DNA from: Balaenoptera acutorostrata
Lineage: Eukaryota > Chordata > Mammalia > Artiodactyla > Balaenopteridae
Direction of reading: 5' to 3'
Assembly: GCF_949987535.1 (NCBI RefSeq)
Contig: NC_080064.1
Location: 128,926,708 to 128,990,707 of the forward strand
DNA length: 64,000 nt
Below, piece by piece: positions 10,593 through 20,835 of the stretch. How positions within the stretch are numbered: the stretch's first letter is position 1; the number at the start of each line of letters is the position of its first letter. Below the pieces are notes generated by a model that saw nothing but the letters and a program-made list of their open reading frames with translations, ran no database searches and was not told the DNA's origin. The position numbers and the translations under genes are program-made.

Positions 10593-11325
10593 TTCAAGTC
10601 CTAATGGAAGCATTTTTGTCTTCCCTGACCACTGGGCAGCCTTCTTTTCTCTGAACTCCCGAGGCATATATCTTCTTCACACATCTGATATTTCCTAAGC
10701 ACCCTCGGGGTGGCTGGTTTACTAAGGGGAAGTAGACAAAGTCTGCCTTCACGGAGCTCACATAAGCAGATTATCGCCATGTCTTTTTTTTTTTTTTTTA
10801 ATATTCTCCAGAGTTTTCGAGGTTCTATTTACCACAAATAAAGAGTGCACGTGAGCTGTCTATTTGCTTTCTTGCCTGTGCAGCCTAGCATTGGGGTTTG
10901 GTTAGTGACCCTGACAGCCAGCAGGCCTGCTCTTTCCGGGATGGCTTTGCCAATTTTGGAGGAAATGTGAGCAATCTCAGAACAGCAAGAGCTGTTGCGT
11001 AACAGCAGCACTTCCAGTTCCTTGATGTTGTGGACCAGGACCTTCCAGAAGCCTCTGGGCAGCATGTGCTTTATTTTTCGGTTGCCCCAAGAACCACTCT
11101 TGGGCATCACCATCTGGCCCTGAGGGCGGCCATGATGCTGGGTAGGAGATGGCCAGCAGTGCTGAGGAAGGGAGCTCCACGCCTTTTTTTTATATAGATA
11201 TGTCACTTTCCCAAATATACTTTCTGCTTCCTAAGGTCAAAAGCGATGTCTTTTATCTCAATGTTATCTAGAGCAGTGCCTAAAATAACAGAAGACACAG
11301 GTATTGAGTGGGTGTTCCTTTAGTC
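10593..11325 (+). repeat. L2 LINE 3' end split by the RPL32 pseudogene
   Basis: Left part about 10593-10770 ('gtccttcaagtcctaatgg', 'tcttccctgaccact'). Right part about 11215-11325 ('aatgttatctagagcagtgc', 'acaggtattgagtgggtg'). Together they read as an L2 3' end. Confidence 0.55.
10783..11183 (-). pseudogene. RPL32P: Processed pseudogene of RPL32 (large-subunit ribosomal protein L32), internally deleted
   Basis: The minus strand reads RPL32 without introns. The conserved block [20 protein letters not shown], then [16 protein letters not shown] and [10 protein letters not shown], matches RPL32 residues from about 50 to the end. Upstream, the start context and first codons survive (ATG at 11131-11133, frame MAALR), but the sequence jumps at AGG|GCC straight to the codons for GQ..MP, losing about 45 codons and changing frame. 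The stop region is altered and followed by the RPL32-type 3' UTR and a 17 nt poly(A) (T run 10783-10799). It is a dead LINE-mobilised copy; it cannot make L32. Flanking duplications are not clear. The parent identification is firm. Confidence 0.92.
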
Positions 11326-11525
11326 AAGCAATTCCTCCTTCCCCCCTTTTTTATACACCTAAATCTCCCCTTCTGTCAATAACTCTGAAATTCCTGGGTG
11401 CTGTGATCCACATCACTGGTCTGTATCCCCAATCCAGCACAAACCAAGCCGGTACATATTGCAATACACAGAAATGCAATCTTTGCAAGACGGCTGACTG
11501 AGGATTGTGGTGTAATATGTGACAT

Positions 11526-12180
11526 TGTTGGGCTGCACCCCACAGGCCTGCAAGACCTGTACTTGCCCATCCTCAAGACTGAAGAAAGAGCCCTGAGTCA
11601 GTGACAGAGACATCAAGGGTTTAATGCATGGGGGATCATACACATCTGAAGCAAGGTCCTGGAATAATGCCCCACTGAGTGTGGCAGATGGAGGGCAGGA
11701 CATGGAGGCAGTCTTCACTCCCAGGGGGAGGGGGAAGTTACCATTTATAGGGGGAATTGGTGTCAGGTTGGCTCATTGATTACCAGGGAAACTAGCAGAG
11801 GGGCATGCCTCTCACCATCCCTTTGATAAGCTATCATGGTGGAGGTGTTCTGATCTAAAGGTTAGAACAATCACTAGCTGGGGCCAAGGGCAAGTATGTA
11901 GGAAGGTCAGTCAGGTGAGTAGGGTGTAGGTGGGGCAGGCACTGGCTGAGCAGCAAGAGAACAGCCATCTTGGGTGGCCTGATCATATAGGCATGGACCT
12001 GAACAAAGTGGACATCGAGAATTCCGGGAAGAAGCTCCTACCAGGGACCTAGTCTTTACCAGCTTTGTCACCTGAGCTGGCTTCAGACTCTTAGACTTCT
12101 AGGAGAACAAAGAACTAAAATCATTGGAAATTTCTAGACCTCTATGTTAGGGGTCAAGTAATAGTCCCCTGTAGCTTTCC
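11526..12180. repeat. Probable ancient LTR
   Basis: Starts TGTTGGGCTG and has LTR-like composition ('gacatcaagggtttaatgc'). 'acat' precedes 11526 and follows 12180, but the right end is not CA, so limits are tentative. Family unknown. Confidence 0.35.
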
Positions 12181-13067
12181 ACATTTGTCGCACAATCAAG
12201 AAAACAGAGCTGTATGCTTGAACAATTTAGCCATTATAATAACTGATGTTTGCGTAGCAATGAATGGTTTATGAAGGGCCGTCACATTTGTGAGTAAGCT
12301 AAGGGAAGTGATATACTATCATTCTTATTGTTATTACTCTTATTACTATTAGATTACAGAAATAAAGATTCAAAAACATTATCTAAAGCTGTTGTCAAAC
12401 AGCAAGGACATAGCAGATCCAGGAAACTAACAGGTCTACTGATTCTAAATCCTGTGTTCTTTACATTACACCACACAGTTTTTTACATAACTTTTGCAGA
12501 ACTCCACCTCATCTAGCTCTCAAAGATTTTATTATTGTTAAGGAGCAAAAAGGCTTATATACTCAGCCATTTCTTGACAAACCTAGTTTATGACCAAGCT
12601 TAAGTAAACACCCTTGGTTTCAAACACCCTGCCATTTACTTAGGGAGCAACCACTGGAACTCCCAGAAGGTTTCACACCAGATGTGCTTTTCAGGAGAAA
12701 AAGAGAAAGACATTTCTAAGGGGGGTAATTAATAGGAAAGAGATTGGGAGACTTAATGTGATATTGTAATTGAGTTGATTTGTTCATTGTACCTTGATTA
12801 GAAAATATTTATTAAACTGAGTTATGGTTATGCAGAAATCAATTAGCTCCAGCTCTGCTAGTAAAAAATAATCATTTCCCTCTTGATGTAATAAGAAAGC
12901 CCAATACAATCTGGGTGTCTTTATTTGCTCTGCAACTTAAGTCAGCTAATATATTTCTCTGAAACCCTCTGAGTATTTGCAATGGCTGGCTTTTATTTCT
13001 CCTCTACTAATGAGTTGGTCTTATTTCTAAGTCATGCCACAGTGAAAGTAGGCAAAGTTTCTTTTTT
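12181..13067. other. Intergenic; possible reverse MIR, otherwise unrecognised
   Basis: About 12290-12480 looks like a MIR in reverse ('gatccaggaaactaacaggt', 'aaatcctgtgttctttacat'). The rest is AT-rich without a recognisable feature. Confidence 0.4.
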
Positions 13068-13082
13068 AAAAATACATTTGGA

Positions 13083-13298
13083 GGGACTTCCCTCGTGGCG
13101 CAGTGGATAAGACTCCACACTCACAATGCAGGGGGCCCGGGTTTGATCCCTGGTCAGGGAACTAGAGCCCACATGCATGCTGCAACCAAGAGTTCACATG
13201 CCACAACTAAAGAGCCCACGAGCCGTAACTAAGGAGCCCACCTGCCACAACCAGGACCCAGTGCAACCAAATAAATAAATAATTAATTAAGGGTTTAA
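13083..13298 (+). mobile_element. CHR-type SINE
   Basis: Head 'gggacttccctcgtggcgca', B-box-like 'gggtttgatccc', A-rich tail. Target duplication 'aaaaatacatttgga' at 13068-13082 and 13299-13313. Confidence 0.93.
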
Positions 13299-13313
13299 AA
13301 AAATACATTTGGA

Positions 13314-14929
13314 TGCAATCACCTCTGCTCTTCTCTCATCTCCTCAGATCCCATGGGTCTTCTACATCCTCTCTTGCTACCCCCTTACCCTGCTGAAATA
13401 TTTATATTCTCATCCCTAGCATGCCCTTTCCCTCCTTTTTGAGCTCCCCAAGGTCTGGATGCTCTCATTCTACTCCTTCTTCTCTGCAGAACCTGGCCTC
13501 CCTTATATATTTTATGTGAATATTTTAGGTTGAAGAGCTGTGGATAGGGGAACTCAAGGGGATGTTAAAAGTAACTTCTTGTTTCCATTGAGCTCTTTAG
13601 TTGTAAGGAACAGAGACTCCCCCGACTTTTTTCAATCTCCAAGGAACTTGATGTAATGATACACATGAGACTAAGGAAAGAGCCCTCTCAGCTTGGGGGC
13701 TAAGTGCTTCCCTTGTTTCTCCATGACTGAGCCTCTGCCTTAAGTGGTGGAGCCCTCTTTTCTTCCTCTCTGCCTGATGCTTTGATGCAATTCCCTATTT
13801 GGCACAATACCTTTCTGTGGATGGGGTTCTGCCTTCCTCTCTTATTGCTGGGGAACTAGAGTCCTGCTCTGAGTCCTTAGATCTGTGGCTGAATCTTCAG
13901 CCTGAATTGTCCCTTCCTTCTCTTCAAGGCGTGTTTCCCCTCTGAACAGGAGTATCTCTGCTTGCCTACTGTTGGCCTTCTCCTGAGGGGGCCTACCTGT
14001 CTTCCTGGGCTTCTTCCCACCAACTCTCTCTGGAATCCATCCCAATTCCTGTCTTGACTCTGTTGGTCCGTGCAATCCCCTGTCTGGCCCTTCTTACCAT
14101 TGACCAAGCCCTGGATCATCTGTCTATTTCCTGGAGTGGATTGTTGAATGACAATCCTAGTCAGGCTCTGAGGACATAAACATGAGTAAGACAGAGGTTC
14201 CTGCCCTTGAAGAGCTCAAAACTGAGGACTTTTAACAATAACTTCAACTTAATGGAAAAATAAATGGGGAATTGGGAGTTGTTTGGAACTGGGAAAAAGA
14301 GGACTAGGAGGGCAACAAATGGACTTAAGGAAGTAGAGAGTTTGTGACATCAAGTTGACAAAAGTTGTATAAAGACAGCCCTGTACAGCTATGGTTTGTT
14401 TCAGTGTGGTTCATTTGGAAGGTAGAATTATACCACTAAGATACAAAAGCAATTATTTTATTTCTCATCCTTCTGATTGTGAGGAAATCGGACAGAGTAG
14501 AGTATTTTCAGCTCTGGGTTATATTATCTGTATTTACGTAGACCCAGCCCAGTTCTCCCATACGTGAGTTACAGGTTCTCTTTATCTGCACATAGGTGAT
14601 TTACCCTGGAGATTCTGGAAGAAAGGTTGAGTTCTAAGTTGGCTTTTCCTGACACTTTGAAGTTTCCTGGGTCCCATTCCTCTTATCAGAGTTTGCTCAG
14701 GGAAAATAAAACCAATTTTAAAAGGCCTCCCAAATTATTTTATTTTATTAGAAATATGGTTTCACTGTTGAGATCTTAGAATAATTGGGTTGTCAGAAAT
14801 CTCTCTTTTAAAATATGCTATAAAATTATTTATCCTAACGAGATTAAACTTGCATTAACTGCTTATCTATATAGCATGGCCAAAACAAACAAAAAAACCC
14901 TAACGGTTTTTGAATAAGAATAAGGTATG
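13314..14929. other. Intergenic; one reverse L2-like fragment
   Basis: About 14110-14225 reads like the reverse of an L2 3' end ('tgagtaagacagaggttcct'). Two overlapping minus-strand frames at 13842-14119 have no recognisable product. No other feature is supported. Confidence 0.4.
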
Positions 14930-15605
14930 TTGATCACTAATTATTAGAGAAATGCAAATCAAAACTACAATGAGATACCACCTCACACCAGTCAGAATGG
15001 CCATCATTAAAAAGTCTACAAATAACTGATGCTGGAGAGGGTGTGGAGGAAAGGGAACCCTCCTACACTGTTGGTGGGAATGTAAATTGGTGCAGCCACT
15101 ATGGAGAACAACATGGAGGTTCCTTGAAAAACCAAAAATAGAGTTGCCACCAATAAAGATGTTAAAAAAAAATAGAGTTGCCATATGATCCAGCAATTCC
15201 ACTTCCAGGCATATATCTGGAGAAAACTCTAATTCAAAAAGATATATGTTCCCCAGCGCTCATTGCAGCTCTGTTTACAATAGCCAGGACATGGAAGCAA
15301 CCTAAATGTCCATTGACAGATGAATGGTAAAGAAGATGTGGTACTTATACACAATGGACTATTACTCAGCCCTAAAAAGAATGAAATAATGCCATTTGCA
15401 GCAACACGGATGGACCTAGAGATTACCATGCTAAGTGAAGTAACTCAAAAAGAGAAAGACAAATACCATATAATATCACTTCTATGTGAAATCTAAAATA
15501 TGACACAAATGAACTTATTTATGAAACAGAAACAGATTCACAGACATAGAAAACAAACTTATGGTTACCAAGGTGGAAAGAGGGGTGGGGGGAGGGATAA
15601 ATTAG
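14930..15605 (+). repeat. L1 3' fragment, truncated at both ends
   Basis: Good match to the end of L1 ORF2 and the start of its 3' UTR ('gagataccacctcacaccag', 'aatggccatcattaaaaag', 'cagcaattccacttccaggc'). It stops at 'gggagggataaattag' without poly(A). A small local duplication repeats 'aaaaatagagttgcca' about 40 bp apart near 15134 and 15169. Confidence 0.9.
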
Positions 15606-17655
15606 CTTCAGTGATGGTCCTGCAGGTGGTGGCAAAACACAGATTCAATTTGCCCATGTACAGTTTGCCTATGTGACTTTAGGACATTTATTAGACCAGA
15701 AGTGGGAAATTTAGAGGTGGACTATTCAGATTATGGAAAACTTCAAGTACGCTGATCCTGCAATCCCCAGCCCCTCTTCCTCTCTTAGATGAGATAGTCC
15801 TGCCTTGCTTGAAAATTCTAGGATGACCTCATCTGAGGCAGGTAATTTGCAAAAGGGTTCCAATTCTCTCTGTGCCCCACACCTACCACTTCTCATTCCC
15901 TCTAGATCCTTAACTATACTCATTCTCAGCATATCCAGAGAACAAGTTGCAAAGTCAAATCCAGAATTCGTAAACAGCAAGAAAATTGCAATATTTTGCT
16001 AATTTATATTGGCAAAGTCCCAGGAAACAAGTATAGGAATAAAATCCGAGGATGCTGATCCAGCGAGGGAGGAATGTAATTTTAGAGTGAGCTGAATGCA
16101 TTGATATGTCCATTCGGGGCTGGTGTGAACAGCTGGGACTTGTTTGCTCAGTAGGCTGACTGAAACCTGAACTCAGCCATGACCGATGATGACAGAACTA
16201 GAGATACAGATTTTCCTTGGCTTAATGTAGAAGTAAAGCAAAAACATAGGGTGTTAAGAATGTTGGAGTGCATTTCTCACATGCTACCTGCTCATCCACC
16301 TCCTAATTATGTTCCCTGGGAGGATTAGAGGACATGTTCTTTACCAAGAAATGCAATGGTGAAAGGGGAACCACCGTCCTTGGAAAGTGCTTTGATGGCT
16401 GACCTCTGTAGTGCAGGGATAGAGGTGGGAGATGTTCCATTGGAATAGACTCCTTGATTTCCATAGAGATGTTGGAATGTCCAAGATGGCAAAAGCCTAA
16501 TAGGAGCATTTAATTGACCAGAGGCAATGTGAATATGGTAAGTACAATAGGCAGCAAGGACAAAGTGATCATCAGAATGAATTGACCCACAGAGATCTTG
16601 GGCAGGGGCAATTGTTGATGGGTCCCTAGGTCAGAAATAGATGGGCAGATCATTAAGGTTCTACTTGATCGGTATTACAAACACAACCCTGAGTATAGTT
16701 AAAAAACAAAACCAAAAAGAACCCCAACTTGGATTGTGTCACCATGGGAGCCAGAGCCCTCCCCTAACTCTCAGATCTGAGTCAGTTCACAGATCCTGAA
16801 CTCCTTGAAGGAAGGAGAAGCTGGGTAGCCTTGAGGATGGGCAATTTGGCCAAATTATTAGCCATTTCAAGATCAGTCTTTCTGCACGCCATTCTATAGT
16901 GCAGAAAGGAATCATTCTGAGATAGAAGAGACAGTTAAATCAATTTATAACTGACGCAGTATACAAATTTGAACAATACTGACTCTCTTTAACAATCATG
17001 ATCACTCATTCAGAAGAGACCCCACATGCAGGTATTAGCATTCACTGCCAATGTGCATCATATGAACTGTCACATGCGGGGGAACAAAGGGAGTTCAGAC
17101 AGATCTGAAACTTCCTTTCCACAGGCTCTTCTTCAGAAAATCCTGTTTTCTTCTCTCTTTTCATATGGCCATGTGCTTTCTCTTGGTGGTCCCTGTTCCT
17201 CCTCATCATTACAGAATACACAGACCAGTTGAACAATACCCTGATTATGGCTTTGTGATCTCCAGACCACAGATTGGATATTTCTCCCCTTACATTCAGT
17301 CAGTCCCCTACTCCTCTCCCACATATGTCCTCTCTAACCCCTCTACTACTCCCTTCAATTAGACCAATGGTCCACAAAGTCTTTTGATCACTTGCCATTA
17401 ATATCTGTAAAAAACCAAGCATGTATCCCGATATTTGTTTATAAATAAAAGCCATGTGAATATATGATTTATTATGTACATTATGAAACATATACAGAAA
17501 TAGAATTCAAAAAAGATGAGATAAAGATAAATATTTTCTTCCTCCATTCCAGTGCATTTGGTACATACCCTGGTGTATGTGTGTGTATCTGGCTTTGAAG
17601 ATACAAGTTTAGGCCATCAAGATTGCTCATCTAGGCAATGACCCCTAATCATCCA
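15606..17655. other. Intergenic, possible remnants of a MaLR internal region
   Basis: Sequence from about 16060 to 16840 resembles the degraded gag-like internal part of a MaLR element, but this is an impression only and no LTR edge was found. No gene is supported; open frames at 16303-16509 and 17026-17232 look random. Confidence 0.25.
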
Positions 17656-18150
17656 TTGGAAGAAATCCCAAGTTCTTTAGCACAGCATTAAGTTCCCTCC
17701 TGATTTGGCCCACGCCTACCTCATCCCCTACATCCTCCTACATACATAAAAGTTTATGTTCCAGTTGTTCTCAACGACTTCTTACTCCTTGCTTATTCTG
17801 TGCTGCTCTATGCTTCCATGCCTATGCACCTGCTCTTCCTTGTCCCTGAAGTGGACTGTCTCCTCCTGGTGAACCCGTTTATCTTCTCTTTAAAATCTTT
17901 CTCTGGCATCATCTTCTTTGTGAATCATTCCTAACCTACACGGAGAGAATTAATTACTCTTTCTTCCTGTACCATGTCCATGTACACACACCATTTTATT
18001 GCCCAGATGTCGTATGGTATTGTTTGTATTTACTTTGTTTCTTATACTTGAGTGCAATTGATCTCATACTTGAAATTATAGACAATGTCTTATGTATCTA
18101 CATATCCTTAGCATGTGGCACAGATGAACAAAGTTGCTTGAGGCTGGGGA
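17656..18150 (+). repeat. L2 LINE 3' fragment
   Basis: Reads like the end of L2 ORF2 and 3' UTR ('gatttggcccacgcctacct', 'cacctgctcttccttgtccc', 'tatccttagcatgtggcaca'). Confidence 0.7.
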
Positions 18151-20369
18151 ATGTCATAGCTTATTCATATTTTTCATTGTAATGCTTTTCTCCAAGTACT
18201 GTGCTTCAGACCTTAGAAATGTAAATATTCATTGACTAAATAAGCAGACAGGTGAATGGATGGATAGGTAGATATATAAGTAAATGGATGAATTAAAAGA
18301 CAAGGGAAAGGTGTAAAAGTTGTTTTAAAATAAGAACAAGAACAGTCATGAAGAAGAGGGAATATGCCTGTTCCATGATGCCCCAGAGGGCAAGACAAAG
18401 TTCAAATAATGTAAGTAACAAGAAAGCAGGTTTTACCTCAACCTAAGCTCTAATCATTACAGCTTCACAAAGGGTGCAGGCTATTTAGAGATAGTAAGCT
18501 TCTATCTTTTTTTTTTTTTTTGAAGAATTATACGTTCATTTGATAAGGTTGCCCAGAAAGGATATGGTATAGCTTACAATATACCTACATGATAGGGCCT
18601 CTTCAGCCTCTCTGAACTCTTCCCAGTTCCTTCCACTGCAGCCACTGGCTTTCTTGCTCTTCCTAAAACGTGACAAGCTCACTGCCTCCTCTGGGCCTGA
18701 ATACCTGATGTCTGGAATGTTCTTCTTCCAGATTTTCTCATGGATCTTCCTTTTCATTAGCAGGTCTCTGCTAATTAGCAGGTCTATCCACAGATAGGCT
18801 CTTCTGATCACTCCAACTATATAGTCTGTTCCCCACCCCCTAAACACACACACACACCCCTCCTTCCCCTTAATTTGCTTAATGTTCTGCACAGAATTTA
18901 TCCATGTCTGAAATTATAAATCCCAAGTATTACTCTGTCCTAAGAACCAGCTTTATAAAGCAGAGAATTGTTGCATGATGGTTCTTGAATGGGCACTGAA
19001 AATACTCTGTCAATGCTTAAATATCTCTCTTCCTAAAGTGTGAGTGCTTGAAATTGTACTTTTAAAGATTCATTTTCTTGTATCCTCAAAGAATTTTAGA
19101 GTCCCCTAATAAACTGTTGAATTGGAGGCCATAGAGATAACTGGTTTAATTGTTAGATTTTAAATTTAAATAAAAGTACCCTTCTAATAGGAAGTTTTCA
19201 TCATATCTTGTCTTGGAAAATTTTGGAAGGGGACAAATGTTTTGGGAAGGTAGGTGGGAAAGCACTGACTCAGCTCTGGATAGAGTGGCCTGGCACTTCT
19301 TTATCAAGGCCAACTCATAGAAAATGATATAAAAAATCATTTACACCAAGATGTAAATGACTGAGTAAGCCAATCAGTGGCCTATTGTCCTGTCTAGAAG
19401 AACTTAAATTTTAGATGCAATTGGACACATGGATAATATATATTTTGAGGGGCAGGGAGTCCTGCCTTGAATGACTGAGATCATATCTTGGAATTCCATT
19501 GTCAATCTCTGTTATGAGAAACAGTGTGAGTGCTGTTTTGTAATAAAATGAATGCTTGGCAAATAGCAGGTGCTCAAATTTCGACATTCATTTGGTTTAA
19601 TGAATAAACAGTGATAACTGGAACGAGTGAAGTTGACTTAAATCAACATGTTGGCTCAGAGGAAGAAGTGATTAAATACAGCTCCAGGGTTCAGGAAAAG
19701 CCTTTTGAAGGAGGTGTATCATTCCAAGGAAGATCATTCCAGTCTAGGGAAAGGCATGGGGACTGGAGTATCTATATTTTTAAAAGGTGCCAGGTTGAGT
19801 TTGAAATGGGACAGGTTTGAGTATGACAGTTTCAAGCAGATACAACAGCAAGAGTAAGGGTGTAGAGGTAGGGCTGAGTGCAGGTGGATAGGGCTGAGAG
19901 GCAGTTGCTGGAAATGAGGCCAGAAAGAAAGGTTTGGGAGATGCCCTAAGAGCAAAGTACATCATTTTGAGGCAGCTGAAGCCGAATCATTAGTTAAGTG
20001 GTTTGCCAAGGATGCACAAAACAGCGCTGCAAAAGAGTATGTAGCACCAGGTCTCCAGTGTTGTTTCCACTGTAACAGGTGCTTAGGTAATAGCTAGACC
20101 AGGAAAGTCTTGAAATGTCTGAAGGATGAAATTTTTGATAAGAGTCTTAGTCCATAGTAGCTAGATGTCCACTTGTCATGCAGCACTTGATGCTGAACCT
20201 CCTAAACTCTAAGTGATTTTAAAATTTTGTCCTCAACGGAAAAATGTAGGGCATTTCCTCTCTACACCAATTCGCCAACACGAGAGGTAATGGCCTGCTT
20301 TGCAAAGTCGTCTAGCATCACGTTGTAGCCGCCTTTTCCAACACTGACCTTCCTTGAAATGCCCCAAGT
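18151..20369. other. Intergenic flank upstream of the TIPRL promoter; L2 relics
   Basis: About 18590-18830 is L2-like on the + strand. A short (CA)n is at 18842-18857 and a T run at 18508-18522. About 19590-19985 reads like reverse L2. No exon or RNA gene seen. The last 150 bp becomes CpG-rich. Confidence 0.45.
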
Positions 20370-20603
20370 CGACGTCATCCTGTGAGTTCAGGGGGCGGTG
20401 CGCCCCTGACCACACCCCCTGCTGCCGGAGCCTCGCCTCTCAGCAGTTTCTCCCCTCCTTTTTTCAGGTGCGTCGTGACGTAAGACGTGGGTCACACAAC
20501 CTTGGCAACTGGTCCCGGAAGCAAAAAGCCGAGGGGCGGAGAAGAAGGCGGAAAGGAGGGCTTCCGTCCGGGTAGGCCGGCAGGGGGCGGGGCGGGGCCG
20601 GGC

Positions 20604-20735
20604 ATGGTAACGGCTCGGAAGCCGAGGGGGTTGGGTCGGGGGGAGGCAGAGGGACCGGTGTCGGCCGCGGCTGCCGCTGCCGCCGCTGCTCCAGTCTGTT
20701 CCGTGTGGCCCACGCGGGCCCCGCTGCGGCCATGA
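20604..20735 (+). CDS. Possible upstream ORF (43 codons) overlapping the TIPRL start
   Basis: An ATG at 20604 opens a frame of 43 codons containing a run of nine alanines from a GCC/GCT-rich repeat. Its TGA is at 20733-20735, so stop and main start overlap as ATGA. The same frame is open upstream to an ATG at 20487. It is in the transcript only if the start site lies upstream of 20604. A role as a translational brake, with reinitiation at the TIPRL ATG, is inference; the peptide itself need not be functional. Confidence 0.4.
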   Translation: MVTARKPRGLGRGEAEGPVSAAAAAAAAAPVCSVWPTRAPLRP

Positions 20736-20835
20736 TGATCCACGGCTTCCAGAGCAGCCACCAGGACTTCTCCTTCGGGCCCTGGAAGCTGACGGCGTCC
20801 AAGACCCACATCATGAAGTCAGCGGATGTGGAGAA
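20732..20835 (+). CDS. TIPRL: TIPRL coding exon 1 (residues 1-34 plus two bases)
   Basis: The frame reads [20 protein letters not shown] and continues to ADVE plus AA of a lysine codon. The donor is AA|gtgagg. The next 'tga' in frame lies in the intron, so the exon must end here. It sits inside the CpG island. Confidence 0.96.

Noticed and set aside
1..20369. Possible GPR161 exons upstream, expected from human synteny
   Set aside because: No stretch reads as GPCR coding sequence on either strand; the gene presumably lies outside the window.
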